Assembly (NCBI RefSeq): GCF_008369915.1
Contig: NZ_VSRN01000001.1
Span: 2,512,001-2,576,000 of the forward strand
Source of the DNA: Dyadobacter sp. UC 10
GTDB taxonomy: Bacteria; Bacteroidota; Bacteroidia; Cytophagales; Spirosomataceae
Direction: 5' to 3'
DNA: 64,000 bases
Part shown: one piece after another, positions 42,886 to 52,727 of the stretch
Layout: each line of letters opens with the position of its first letter
Numbering within the stretch: position 1 is the first letter of the stretch
Program-made: the position numbers and the translations under genes
Notes under the pieces: generated by a model
The model's input: only the letters and a program-made list of their open reading frames with translations
The model's database searches: none
Told to the model about the DNA's origin: nothing

Positions 42886-45042
42886 ATGGCCTCCGATAAG
42901 AAAGAAGCACTCAAAAAGTATTTTGGATACGACAGTTTCAGAGAGCATCAGGCCGAAATTATCGACACGGTAATGCGCGGTAACGATTGTTTCGTACTAA
43001 TGCCCACAGGCGGTGGCAAATCGATCTGTTTTCAGATCCCCGCCATTCTTAAAGAAGGCCTGACCGTCGTGATTTCCCCGTTGATCGCTTTGATGAAGGA
43101 TCAGGTGGAGGCATTGACTGGAAACGGAGTGCCGGCTGCATTTCTTAACTCGACATTGTCGGCCTCCGAGCAGGACCAGATTATCAGGCGGGCGCAGACT
43201 GGCGATCTGAAATTACTCTACATTGCTCCTGAGCGGCTCTTTTCGGGCAATACTTTTGAATTGTTGAAAGAGTGGAATGTGAGCTTTTTCGCCATTGACG
43301 AATCGCACTGTATTTCTTCGTGGGGCCATGATTTTCGTCCGGAATACCGGTTGCTCAGTTCATTAAAGATCCGCTTTCCACAAGTGCCCGTCATCGCGCT
43401 GACTGCGACCGCCGACAGGGTAACCCGCCGCGATATACTAAAACAGCTTAAGATCGAAGGCGCCCAGACCTTTTTAACCAGTTTCGACCGGCCCAATCTC
43501 AGCCTGAGCGTTCTGCCTGGCAGGAAGCGCCTCCAGCAGATACAGGATTTCATAAACAAGCGACAAAATCAGTCGGGGATCATTTATTGTCTGAGCAGAA
43601 AAAGTACGGAATCAGTTGCGGGAAGTTTGAAAAATGCGGGGTTGAAAGCTGAGTATTACCACGCGGGCCTGCCTGCCGACAAGCGCTCGAAGGTACAGGA
43701 AGCGTTTTTAAGGGACGATCTGCAAATAATAGTTGCAACCATTGCATTTGGGATGGGGATTGATAAATCCAACGTTCGCTGGGTAATCCATTACAACCTT
43801 CCTTCCAATGTGGAAAGCTTTTATCAGGAAATAGGGCGTGCCGGCCGTGACGGGCTCCCTTCGGATACAGTCCTGTTTTACAGCTACATGGATATTATGA
43901 CACGCCAGGATATGATCAATAATTCGGATCAATCGAGCGAACAAAAGGAGTTGCTGCACGCAAAGCTGAACCGGATGAAACAGTACGCCGAAACTGATAT
44001 CTGCAGGCGCCGTGTATTGCTGAACTATTTTAACGATTCATTTGACAGGGATTGCGGGAATTGCGATGTGTGTAAAAACCCGAGAAGCCGCTTCGATGCC
44101 ACCGTACTTGCCCAAAAAGCCTTATCAGGCATTGCCAGGACCGACCAGAAGGTTGCGATGGGTATGCTGGTGGATATTTTGAGAGGAAGCAAAAACCGGA
44201 ACGTTTTACAACACGGATATGAAAGGCTACCAACGTTCGGAGTAGGAAGCGAATTGAAGGGGGAGGAATGGACGGAATATATCGGTCAGCTTCTGAATTC
44301 CGGTGCCATGGATATTGCCTATGATGAAGCCCATTCTTTCAAGCTTAATGCCGTCAGCAGACAGATCCTGAAAGGGGAACGAAAAGTGGAACTCGTCAAA
44401 TTTATTCCTTTAAATGAAAGAAAGGCCAGAGAGGAAGAACTTGCGCCGCGCGAAAAACCTAAAAAGGAAATTATCCGGGATGCATTGTTTGACCGGCTGC
44501 GTACGCTGCGCAAGCAACTAGCCGACTCGCTTGGCGTTCCGCCCTATGTTGTTTTCAGTGACGCAACTATTTCAGAAATGGCGCAGCAAAAGCCTGTTTC
44601 AGAAATGCAGATGAAATCTATTTCGGGTGTCGGGGCTGAGAAATTCAGAAGATATGGGGAAACTTTTATAAACGAAATCCTTGATTTTGCCCGCGAAAAT
44701 TTCAAACCCGGTACAAGGGCCGTTGCCGGAATGACTTTCATCGAAACACTCAATCTTTTTAAATCCGGCTCTTCAATCCAATCTATCGCTGAACAAAGAG
44801 GCCTGAGTACCACGACTGTCATTTCTCACCTGATCAAACTGGAAGAAGAAGGCCACGAACTAGACCTCGAATCACTCGTAGATGAGCAAACTTATCAGAC
44901 TATCATCAAAGCCGCGGAGGAAATCCAGGTTCGGAAAAACGATCCGTTGAAACCCCTTTTTGAGTTATTAAATGAAAAGTTCGATTACGGACAGATCCGT
45001 CTTGCACTGGCAATCCTTGAAAAAAAGGGAGGCTTTTTCTAG
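42886..45042 (+). CDS. recQ: ATP-dependent DNA helicase RecQ
   Basis: 3'-5' DNA helicase for repair and recombination, 718 residues from the ATG at 42886; a TTG at 42871 would add five. Walker A is PTGGGKSICFQIP, Walker B DESH (FAIDESHCISSWGHDFR). The zinc cluster has CRRRVLLNYFND and CGNCDVC. A winged-helix RQC region and a HRDC domain (LFDRLRTLRKQLADSLG onward) follow, then a C-terminal HTH segment (QSIAEQRGLSTTTVISHLIKLEEEG). Domain order matches long RecQ of this phylum. Confidence 0.96.
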   Translation: MASDKKEALKKYFGYDSFREHQAEIIDTVMRGNDCFVLMPTGGGKSICFQIPAILKEGLTVVISPLIALMKDQVEALTGNGVPAAFLNSTLSASEQDQIIRRAQTGDLKLLYIAPERLFSGNTFELLKEWNVSFFAIDESHCISSWGHDFRPEYRLLSSLKIRFPQVPVIALTATADRVTRRDILKQLKIEGAQTFLTSFDRPNLSLSVLPGRKRLQQIQDFINKRQNQSGIIYCLSRKSTESVAGSLKNAGLKAEYYHAGLPADKRSKVQEAFLRDDLQIIVATIAFGMGIDKSNVRWVIHYNLPSNVESFYQEIGRAGRDGLPSDTVLFYSYMDIMTRQDMINNSDQSSEQKELLHAKLNRMKQYAETDICRRRVLLNYFNDSFDRDCGNCDVCKNPRSRFDATVLAQKALSGIARTDQKVAMGMLVDILRGSKNRNVLQHGYERLPTFGVGSELKGEEWTEYIGQLLNSGAMDIAYDEAHSFKLNAVSRQILKGERKVELVKFIPLNERKAREEELAPREKPKKEIIRDALFDRLRTLRKQLADSLGVPPYVVFSDATISEMAQQKPVSEMQMKSISGVGAEKFRRYGETFINEILDFARENFKPGTRAVAGMTFIETLNLFKSGSSIQSIAEQRGLSTTTVISHLIKLEEEGHELDLESLVDEQTYQTIIKAAEEIQVRKNDPLKPLFELLNEKFDYGQIRLALAILEKKGGFF

Positions 45043-45197
45043 CATATTCAGGAAAAATAACTGCGGAATAAGACACGTAAAAACCTTCTTAACAATTATT
45101 AACGGAAAGATTGTTTCGGTTACAACCTTCTGGCTCAAAAATTGCTCTTTCAAGCGTATATGGCTCTTTTTTCAGATCCCAGACATTACGTTTAAAT

Positions 45198-45509
45198 ATG
45201 AAAAACCAACGTACCTTAATCATTGCCTCTATTTTATTGATCCTTTGCGTATTTGAGAAGCAAGCACGATATAAAGCAGTCCGCGGAGTAACTGTGGAAA
45301 AAATGTACAATATTCCTGAAAGGAGTGAACCAAGTGTCCCAGTATATTCTCAAAATGAGCTAAAAACTCCTGGGGAAACTAAATCTTTGTACAATCCTGC
45401 ACAAATGGTCGAACTTGTTTCAGCCGATACTATATACAGCAATTCATTGAGATCGGCCGATGGGCAGCTGCTTAATATATCTTCTGCCGAGAAGCTTTCC
45501 AGTTATTAA
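45198..45509 (+). CDS. Small membrane-anchored protein of unknown function
   Basis: 103 residues from the ATG at 45198 (MKNQRTLIIASILLI); a longer frame starts at 45111. It has one N-terminal hydrophobic segment (about 6-19), then a polar, Ser/Asn-rich tail without recognised domains. The signal has no clear cleavage site, so it is probably anchored. It lies between recQ and the SNF2 gene and stops seven bases before that gene's stop, with CAGTTA/TAACTG arms (45500-45505 and 45517-45522) across both stops. Function unknown. Confidence 0.45.
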   Translation: MKNQRTLIIASILLILCVFEKQARYKAVRGVTVEKMYNIPERSEPSVPVYSQNELKTPGETKSLYNPAQMVELVSADTIYSNSLRSADGQLLNISSAEKLSSY

Positions 45510-45515
45510 AATATA

Positions 45516-48500
45516 TTAACTGAAAAGCCCCATAATATCCTCCTGGCTTAGCTTCTTGATAAAGCCGGATTCACCTCCCACAAGATCTTCCGCGAGATCC
45601 TGCTTCCGTTGCTGGAGCAACAGGATTTTCTCTTCGATTGTATCCTTACAAATCATTTTATAGGCGAATACCTTCCGCGTCTGGCCAATCCGGTGGGTCC
45701 TGTCGATGGCCTGTCGCTCTACCGCGGGGTTCCACCAGGGGTCAACGAGGTATACGTAATCCGCTTCCGTCAGGTTCAAGCCAACCCCGCCGGCTTTCAA
45801 ACTCATCAGGAAAACCCGGCAGGTTTGGTCGCTCTGGAAACGATTAACCCGTCCCGCTCTGTCGACGGTTTGCCCGTCCAGGTATTCATAAGGTATTTTC
45901 ACTTTTTCCAGATGCTGACGGATTAGATCCAGCATGCCCAGAAACTGGCTAAAAATCAATATCTTATGGTTGGAAGCATTTTCTTCAATTTCACGGGTAA
46001 TCTCTTCCAGCTTTGCAGACTCGCTGCCAAAATCCTCATCGCCGGAAAGAATGGACGGTGAATCGCAAATTTGTCTTAGCTTCAATAATGCTTCCAGAAT
46101 CAGGAAGCTGCTTTTGTTCAACCCTTCTGTCGCTAGTTTTTCGGCTATTTCCTGACGGTACCTTTCTCTGAATATTTCGTAAACTTTCCGCTGTTTTTGC
46201 CCCATTTCGCAGAATAGAATGGTTTCTGTTTTGTCGGGGAGGTCTGTTGCAACTTCTTCTTTCGTCCGTTTCAGCATAAAAGGGTAAACCAGCTTGCGCA
46301 ATTCCGCAGCCTTTTCCTTATCCTGGTATTTATCGATCGGCGTTGCATATTCGGTTCTGAAAAAATCAGCGTGGCCCAGCATTCCCGGGTTCAGAAACTC
46401 GAATTGGGAATAAAGGTCGAAGGTGTTGTTCTCCACCGGCGTTCCTGTCATCGTCAGGCGGTTCTTCGCGCGGAGGAGCCGCGAAGCTTTTGAAGTAAGC
46501 GAATCGGGATTTTTAATCGCCTGCGCTTCGTCCAGAATGATGTAATTGAAATCGAACTTCCGCAACAGTTCCACATCACTTCGCATGGTACCGTAAGTAG
46601 TAAGGATGATGTCATATTCCTGGAAAAAATCGATCTCCTTTTTCCTTGCCATTCCCCGGTGCACGTACAGTTTCAGGTTTGGTGTGAATTTTTCAGCCTC
46701 AGCCTGCCAGTTGAAAATCAGCGTGGTAGGAACTACGACAAGATTCGTATAAGTTGGATTGTTGTTTTTTTGCTGTTGCAGGAACGTCAGCATTTGCAGT
46801 GTTTTACCCAAACCCATATCATCTGCGAGACAGCCTCCCCAACCAAATTCATCAAGAAAATGAATCCATTTGTAACCTTCTTCCTGGTACTGCCGAAGCG
46901 TAGCCTGAACATTGGCCGGAAGCGGCACATTAGGTATTTCTTTAAAATTCAGGAGCTTCGCTTTCTTTTCCTGCAATTCCCTGAAAACCTCCTCATTGTC
47001 TACCTCCGAAACCAGCTCATCAATAAGAGAAAAATGGATTTTAGACAAATGAATCTGGTCATTGTTTACCCGGCCAAATTGCATGATCGGTTCCAGCTTG
47101 CTGATCCATTCCTCGGGCAACATACCCAGCGATCCATCGCTGAGCTGCACATAGTTCTGTTTCTTCAAAAATGCCTTTTTAACCTCAGCAAGCGAGACGC
47201 TTTGATCGCCAAAAGTGATCTCGATTGTCATATCAAACCAATCGATCCCTGACGAAGCTTTCACTTTGACAGAACCCCGGTTGGGATTAAAACGCATTTT
47301 CTTGAGGTCATTAAAGCCCAATACGTCATAGTGTTGCTTTTTGGCCCCCTCTACAAATTTGAAAAGCCAACCATCTTTCATTACCAGATCAAATGGAATG
47401 TAGAAAAACGGCTGACCGGCTTGTTGCTCAAAAGTGGGGTGGAGCGATTTCAACCATTGCCATACTGCATTTTCGGCTGGTGAATCCCTTTCCAGCATCG
47501 TAATTTCATTGTCCTTAAAACTACTGCTGGTACGCCGCTCGTCGTGGAAATATTCAGTAGTACCTTCTTCCGACTCATATACATACGAAGGAACAATCAG
47601 CAGATTAGAGTCATCTTCCCGGAGATACAGGTTCGGCTTCTGAAGCGTGAGCGGACGCGAACTCACCTGATGACGTGTTTGAAAAACGACATCAAACTGC
47701 TCGGTTACCGGAATGATCCAGTCCGAAAGGAATGTATCTGCGAACTCCTTCTTCACCCTGATCCTGAATCCGTTTTGGCTCAGGTAGGCCACCATTTCAG
47801 CTTCATTTACACCGGCCCAGCGAAACAGGGTTTTGTCGTTATAAAGCCCCAGCCAGTAGCTGTCCAGAGACACGACCTTATGAAGTTCAACCGGAACTCC
47901 CGGCTTTAATTCAATATAAGGGTTCAGGGTAATAAACTCTTTGTCCTCGGTGAGTACAAAGAAAATTTTAACCGGGTTACGGTGCAATTCCAGCTGTGTT
48001 AACTGATTATTGCTGGTAACGTAGTCACCATCAGCCAGGTAGATCCTTTCCGGGTCAAGATCGTTGAATACCCTGCTCACCTGCTTCCCGACGTATGTCC
48101 GGGCCTCTATTCGCTGATGATTACTCACATCGTCGAAGTGCAGATAGGCATTATATGCCCAACCCTGTTTGCGGATGAATTTCTGCAAGCCTTCCTCCCA
48201 GCTCTTGGCAAGCCGCACCAGACGTGCGTCTGCTTCGGTGAGTACTGGTATTTCATCGGCAGCATAATAGTGACTAGAGCCGCCTGCTATATTCCGAATG
48301 CTTGTCAGCTTCTCAGATTTTGTACTGTATTTGACCGAAAAAACCCCAAAACCAATGTCCAGCAAGTGATTTTTACCTTTTGGCCAAAATACAAAAATCG
48401 AAGCCCGGTCTTCGTCATCTTGTCCGTTTTCCGAAGCAGTTACCGTAAATGATAACTTTTGCTGTGGTAATATCCTTTCTTTCAGGGCTTTCCAATTCTG

Positions 48501-49292
48501 AAATACCCCAATTTTTTGAATTGCCGGATCGAGTTTGGTCAGTTGTAACCCCCCTTCTTCGTCCAGTCTGAAATCAAATTTATCTTTAAACTGATCTTGT
48601 AGTGAATATCCGTACTCTGCCAGTAGGGCATTCTTTTCAGCCGTCAGATCACGCATCACGTCAAAGGCTTTTTCACCCAATTCTTCGCGCAGTTTGAGCA
48701 GGCCGGCCAGTTTATGTTCACACAAAGGAACCCAAAGCTTTTGACCGCAGGTGCAGGAAGTGTGAATCTGCCTGGTATGTTGTACCCTGCTGAATTTTAC
48801 GTGATAGACTGTTTCCTGATCAGTTACCGCACATTCGGCCTCACCTTCCTTTGCAGAAGTGATCTCTACCTCTGTGATATTGTCTTTATTCCGCCAGGTT
48901 TCGTCTAAAACGAAGCTCCGAAGCTGAAATTCGCGGAGTTCAGACAGTTCAATCACCGAGTCGCTCATATCATGAACGACCTGCTTGATTGTCGGCATTT
49001 TGTCAAGAATATACAGGATCGCCGCGACTCTGTGTTTACAAAGCCCGGCTTTATCAGGACAAGTACATTCGGTAATGATTTGAGGAGTAAGAAAATCCCG
49101 GATATTGATCTGGTAGAAGTGGATCGAATAGTCGCTTTTGACCTTGAACTCCGCATTCCCCGGACCGTTGTATTCCAGCTTTGATACTTTTAAGCCGCCA
49201 CTGCTATAAATGGAACGCCCCCTTGACAATACGTCCTTCTCTGTTCGCCTTAACAAGAAGTTAGATAATTTCTCCTTCTTTTCGTTTTCCAT
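45516..49292 (-). CDS. SNF2-family helicase with two SWIM zinc fingers
   Basis: 1258-residue DEAD/DEAH-type nucleic-acid translocase of the SNF2/HepA group. Two SWIM zinc motifs lie at the N-terminus: C76, C78, C85, H87 (CTCPDKAGLCKH) and C180, C182, C191, H193 (CTCGQKLWVPLCEH). The helicase core is C-terminal, with Walker A LADDMGLGKTLQ, Walker B DEAQ, and motifs V-VI SLKAGGVGLNLTEADYVYLVDPWWNPAVE...DRTHRIGQ. A -7-like TACTTTTG (minus, 49316-49323) lies 24 bases upstream of the start. Chromatin-remodeller-like proteins in bacteria act in transcription or repair; the specific job is unknown. Confidence 0.92.
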   Translation of the reverse strand: MENEKKEKLSNFLLRRTEKDVLSRGRSIYSSGGLKVSKLEYNGPGNAEFKVKSDYSIHFYQINIRDFLTPQIITECTCPDKAGLCKHRVAAILYILDKMPTIKQVVHDMSDSVIELSELREFQLRSFVLDETWRNKDNITEVEITSAKEGEAECAVTDQETVYHVKFSRVQHTRQIHTSCTCGQKLWVPLCEHKLAGLLKLREELGEKAFDVMRDLTAEKNALLAEYGYSLQDQFKDKFDFRLDEEGGLQLTKLDPAIQKIGVFQNWKALKERILPQQKLSFTVTASENGQDDEDRASIFVFWPKGKNHLLDIGFGVFSVKYSTKSEKLTSIRNIAGGSSHYYAADEIPVLTEADARLVRLAKSWEEGLQKFIRKQGWAYNAYLHFDDVSNHQRIEARTYVGKQVSRVFNDLDPERIYLADGDYVTSNNQLTQLELHRNPVKIFFVLTEDKEFITLNPYIELKPGVPVELHKVVSLDSYWLGLYNDKTLFRWAGVNEAEMVAYLSQNGFRIRVKKEFADTFLSDWIIPVTEQFDVVFQTRHQVSSRPLTLQKPNLYLREDDSNLLIVPSYVYESEEGTTEYFHDERRTSSSFKDNEITMLERDSPAENAVWQWLKSLHPTFEQQAGQPFFYIPFDLVMKDGWLFKFVEGAKKQHYDVLGFNDLKKMRFNPNRGSVKVKASSGIDWFDMTIEITFGDQSVSLAEVKKAFLKKQNYVQLSDGSLGMLPEEWISKLEPIMQFGRVNNDQIHLSKIHFSLIDELVSEVDNEEVFRELQEKKAKLLNFKEIPNVPLPANVQATLRQYQEEGYKWIHFLDEFGWGGCLADDMGLGKTLQMLTFLQQQKNNNPTYTNLVVVPTTLIFNWQAEAEKFTPNLKLYVHRGMARKKEIDFFQEYDIILTTYGTMRSDVELLRKFDFNYIILDEAQAIKNPDSLTSKASRLLRAKNRLTMTGTPVENNTFDLYSQFEFLNPGMLGHADFFRTEYATPIDKYQDKEKAAELRKLVYPFMLKRTKEEVATDLPDKTETILFCEMGQKQRKVYEIFRERYRQEIAEKLATEGLNKSSFLILEALLKLRQICDSPSILSGDEDFGSESAKLEEITREIEENASNHKILIFSQFLGMLDLIRQHLEKVKIPYEYLDGQTVDRAGRVNRFQSDQTCRVFLMSLKAGGVGLNLTEADYVYLVDPWWNPAVERQAIDRTHRIGQTRKVFAYKMICKDTIEEKILLLQQRKQDLAEDLVGGESGFIKKLSQEDIMGLFS

Positions 49293-49374
49293 TTACCCGC
49301 TACCTTGTGAAAACGCAAAAGTACGGGATGTTTAGGTTTTATAGAAACGAAGACAAAGATATACCCCTTTAATT

Positions 49375-49818
49375 TCAGCTGGCGATATAGGGTTGCCGTA
49401 TTACCCCAATGTGCGGGCAGGCAAGCTGGTCTTTGTAAAAACAGGTGATCTCTTCACCTACATTGGGGTACAGCAAATTTTCGGATAGGTTATCAATTGG
49501 CAACCAGGCGATCCGCAGCGCGGTGGTATGCGCCGGGTTCAATACCGGCTCACCGGACAAAACATTGGTTTCAAATACCATATGCAGCGTTTCCTTGTTT
49601 ATCTGAGGCCAGATCACTTCGCCGCAACAAATCATTTTCCCTACTTCTGCTTTAATTCCGAGTTCCTCTTCCAGTTCACGGGAAAGTGCCTGGGAAAGAC
49701 TTTCTCCGGGGTCAGGGTTCCCGCCTGGCAATGCGTATACCTCAGTTTCTCCGTAGCAATAGCATAGTGTTAAAATCGAATTTCCCTGCATTATAATCGC
49801 AGATGGCCGTACGTTCAT
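49375..49818 (-). CDS. Nudix hydrolase
   Basis: Hydrolyses a nucleoside diphosphate linked to another group, 147 residues. The Nudix box G-x5-E-x7-REUxEExGU is exact at 33-55 (GNPDPGESLSQALSRELEEELGI). Several cysteines and a hydrophobic beta-strand start (SAIIMQGNSILTLCYCYG) are present. The substrate is not predictable. It lies between gmhA-like and SNF2 genes on the same strand. Confidence 0.92.
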   Translation of the reverse strand: MNVRPSAIIMQGNSILTLCYCYGETEVYALPGGNPDPGESLSQALSRELEEELGIKAEVGKMICCGEVIWPQINKETLHMVFETNVLSGEPVLNPAHTTALRIAWLPIDNLSENLLYPNVGEEITCFYKDQLACPHIGVIRQPYIAS

Positions 49819-49873
49819 GAAGGAATAGGAGTCAGTGACGAAGTGGTGTAATATAGTGTTTGAGAAATTAATA

Positions 49874-50458
49874 TCAGTTTTTCAGTACCATTTTCTCTAT
49901 CAAAAGCATAAATATGTGAATTACCTTGATATGTATTTCCTGGATCCGGTCGGCGTAGCCAAAGTGCGGCACCCTGATTTCAACGTCGGCCAGCGCGGCG
50001 AGCTTGCCCCCGTCTTTTCCAGACATAATAATCACCTTCATTCCTTTCGCCTTCGCTGACTCCGCTGCGCGGATTATGTTGGCGGAATTGCCGCTGGTAC
50101 TAAGTCCAAACAACACGTCGCCAGCTTGCCCCAGACCTTCGATAAATCGCGAGAATACGAATTCGTAGCCAAAATCATTGCTAACACAGCTCAAATGGCT
50201 GACATCTGAAATCGCGATCGCTGGTAGTGCGCGCCGGTTGTCACGGTACCTGCCGGTAAGTTCCTCGGCGAAATGCATCGCGTCACAATGCGAGCCGCCA
50301 TTCCCGCAGGAGATAATTTTTCCGTTCGCGAGAATTGAGTCGGCCATTAAGCGGGCTCCTTTTTCTATTTTTTCTATTTGTTCAGGATCATTCAGAAACT
50401 GATCCAATACAGCCTGCGCTTCTTTCAATTCCTGGCTAACAATATTCTTATAATCCAT
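49874..50458 (-). CDS. gmhA: SIS-domain phosphosugar isomerase (GmhA-like)
   Basis: Sedoheptulose 7-phosphate isomerase family, which makes the first heptose precursor of LPS. 194 residues, with [22 protein letters not shown] (active-site E and H nearby), [12 protein letters not shown] for phosphosugar binding, and a C-terminal [10 protein letters not shown] histidine block. The length and motifs fit GmhA; no other heptose genes (hldE, gmhB) are close by, so the function is by family. It follows mnmD by 14 bases. Confidence 0.88.
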   Translation of the reverse strand: MDYKNIVSQELKEAQAVLDQFLNDPEQIEKIEKGARLMADSILANGKIISCGNGGSHCDAMHFAEELTGRYRDNRRALPAIAISDVSHLSCVSNDFGYEFVFSRFIEGLGQAGDVLFGLSTSGNSANIIRAAESAKAKGMKVIIMSGKDGGKLAALADVEIRVPHFGYADRIQEIHIKVIHIFMLLIEKMVLKN

Positions 50459-50472
50459 TGTAAATAAAGTTT

Positions 50473-51129
50473 TTAAATTTTGATTGCTTTCAAAACGTGC
50501 GTCTTTCGGCCCGGTCCTTTGTGTCTTTGTACTTCAAAACCGCCTGCTCTGAGCGCGCGTTTCACAATTCCTTTTGAAGAATATGTTACCAATACGCCAC
50601 CTTGCCTCGTTTGGGCTGCTATTTGCGAAAATATTTCGGCAGTCCACAATTCCGGCTGGGCGCGGGGATCAAATGCATCAAAAAATATCAGGTCAAAGAT
50701 TTCCTGACTTCGGAAATCCTGTAATCGCCTATTTTCTTTTGTGAGACAAAAATAGTCGGATACTTGTGTCGGCGAAGACCAGGGTGCCTGATGTAATTTT
50801 ATAAAGCCGTTCTCGCCTGTCTCTCGCTCGTAGTTAAGGAGTTGAGCTTCCGTTTCGGAAACAGGGTACGCTTCAATTGTTGTGTAAAAAACAGGTTTTT
50901 TAAGCCTGTCTGCCAGTTTCCAGGTCAGGAATGCATTCAGGCCCGTGCCAAAGCCCATTTCAAAAATACGGACAGGAGAAATTGAATCAGCCAGTAACGG
51001 AAGCAGGCCCAGATTAATGTAAATGTGCTCCGATTCCATGAGGGCTCCCTGCAAAGAATGGTACTGCTGGCCAAACTGTAAACTATATAGGGAATGAGAA
51101 CCGTCTTCTGTAATTAATAGGCGTTCCAA
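50473..51129 (-). CDS. mnmD: tRNA 5-methylaminomethyl-2-thiouridine methyltransferase (MnmD)
   Basis: SAM-dependent methyltransferase finishing the wobble modification mnm5s2U. 218 residues, with a TTG start at 51129 (no upstream in-frame ATG). The N-terminal [30 protein letters not shown] is a family signature, followed by the SAM motif [17 protein letters not shown] block ([15 protein letters not shown]), [18 protein letters not shown], and [24 protein letters not shown]. It has no MnmC oxidase part, so the FAD step is done elsewhere. Closely spaced with gmhA. Confidence 0.93.
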   Translation of the reverse strand: MERLLITEDGSHSLYSLQFGQQYHSLQGALMESEHIYINLGLLPLLADSISPVRIFEMGFGTGLNAFLTWKLADRLKKPVFYTTIEAYPVSETEAQLLNYERETGENGFIKLHQAPWSSPTQVSDYFCLTKENRRLQDFRSQEIFDLIFFDAFDPRAQPELWTAEIFSQIAAQTRQGGVLVTYSSKGIVKRALRAGGFEVQRHKGPGRKTHVLKAIKI

Positions 51130-51162
51130 CTAAGCCAGGCGTTTTGTTTGGCTTAAAAATAA

Positions 51163-52431
51163 TTAAATCATTCTACGCAGGGTAATCTGGGTAAAGAAAA
51201 TGTCCCCGTTACGTTTAACCAGCAAGTCGATGTTCTTTCCATCGCCACGCTGCATGAGTTTATAAATTTCGCTCACATTCAGGTCGGAGGCAGATTGGTC
51301 GTCGATAAAGAGCAGCTGGTCACCTTCCAGCAAACCCGCTTTTGACGCAGGCGAATCATCTATAATATGATTTACAATATAGGAGCGCAAATCCCGGCCT
51401 TCCGCCCGAATTTCCATTCCGCTCATATCGTGTTCAAATTTCTCGCGGAGGCGGCTTTTTACAGGTTTCAGGACCATATATTGCTCCTGGTAATTCATCG
51501 TCACTTTAAACCGGCGCAGCAGTTCACAGCCAATATTCCCCTGGCGCTCGGTGCCCATCTTTATTTTGGCCCCGAATCCTGCACTATCCGGAAATGAAGC
51601 TACGATATTTTCCATCTGAAATCTGCCCAAACGTACTTTGTCAATCCTGCCAAGATTTCCATTGATCACCCCGTTCAATCCCCTGCCCAGCTGGGCGCGG
51701 ATTACCTTTTCAGGGAGCCGGAAAGTCTCTTTTCGGGTGTTATTAAGTAACAATGCATGCCCGGCGCCGGTGTCAATCAATACGCGGATCGGATGTTCAC
51801 GGCCGTCGGCAAACAGGGTTACCGCATCAGTAAACGGTTTGGTATCTTCAATGATCAGCGGGTGCTTATCACCTTTTTTAGGCTTGTATTTGTACTTGTC
51901 AGGGTACATCAGGATCAGCTCTTTTCTCGAAAAATCGATCGTTACGACGAAATTATTGAAAACCTCATAACCGAAAATGCCATGTACCGGCACCCCGACG
52001 TACTCGGAGAGCCTTAAAAAGTCCTGTTCGAGCACAACGATATTCTGGTGATTGGCTTTGAGCCTGCCCATCGAAAACTTATTATCGATCGCTACATGCG
52101 CCGAAATAGACTTACCCTCCCCTGCTCCGGTAAGATTAACTTTCCTGGTCAAACGCAACTTGTCGGGTTTCAGCACATAAGGGTCGGTAATGATGATCGA
52201 GCTGACACCGGTATCCAGGATAAAACGCAGTGAATCAGTATCGTTGATCTTGACGTAAAGCAAGATCAGGTTGGAATGCAACTCAAAAGGTATGCGGGCG
52301 GTTTTATGGTTTTTTTCTAAAAAATAACCATATTTTTCCTCGGAAACTGGGGGAATATCTTCGGTATGAGCGAGTGTATTGCGGCTTATGAAAAGTATGA
52401 TCGCTATCAGTAACCACTTAGACGTTTTCAT
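51163..52431 (-). CDS. Exported aspartyl protease-like protein with PDZ domain
   Basis: 422 residues: a signal peptide ending near AHTED (about 22), then two retropepsin-like lobes, each with a DTG triad (D73-T-G in LRFILDTGVSS and D220-T-G in VLIDTGAGH), and a C-terminal PDZ domain (about 345-420, PASKAGLLEGDQLLFID). Two lobes in one chain give a pepsin-like active site. The G-I-F-G-Y-E-V-F-N-N block follows the first lobe as in PF13650-type proteins. The gene has an unusually strong ribosome-binding site (see 52437). The substrate is unknown. Confidence 0.88.
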   Translation of the reverse strand: MKTSKWLLIAIILFISRNTLAHTEDIPPVSEEKYGYFLEKNHKTARIPFELHSNLILLYVKINDTDSLRFILDTGVSSIIITDPYVLKPDKLRLTRKVNLTGAGEGKSISAHVAIDNKFSMGRLKANHQNIVVLEQDFLRLSEYVGVPVHGIFGYEVFNNFVVTIDFSRKELILMYPDKYKYKPKKGDKHPLIIEDTKPFTDAVTLFADGREHPIRVLIDTGAGHALLLNNTRKETFRLPEKVIRAQLGRGLNGVINGNLGRIDKVRLGRFQMENIVASFPDSAGFGAKIKMGTERQGNIGCELLRRFKVTMNYQEQYMVLKPVKSRLREKFEHDMSGMEIRAEGRDLRSYIVNHIIDDSPASKAGLLEGDQLLFIDDQSASDLNVSEIYKLMQRGDGKNIDLLVKRNGDIFFTQITLRRMI

Positions 52432-52436
52432 CGTGG

Positions 52437-52444
52437 CCTCCTTT
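52437..52444 (-). promoter_or_regulatory. Strong Shine-Dalgarno site
   Basis: AAAGGAGG on the minus strand, five bases before the ATG at 52431. It is complementary to the 16S anti-Shine-Dalgarno over about seven bases. Other genes in the window show little or no such site, as is usual in Bacteroidota, so this one stands out and supports the chosen start. Confidence 0.6.
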
Positions 52445-52727
52445 CTTTTAAATCTGGTTATAAGTTTTCTGTCAGCATTAACAACACGTTGATCATAAAT
52501 GGCCTAACTCTGTCTTTTATTATCTTCTGTGTACACAAAGTATCAAATTCCACGAAACTGTCAAGTGAGTAAATTTAACCTTTTTTACCTCAATTAAACA
52601 CAAAAAAATCTTTATATGTAAAAACTTTTTGCGATTTTTTTAAAGAGTGATCTTTAATAATGTAAATGACAGAAATATGATAATTTTGTTGCGTCAAATG
52701 ATGTTTTTCCACAATTAAAGTTTTCTC

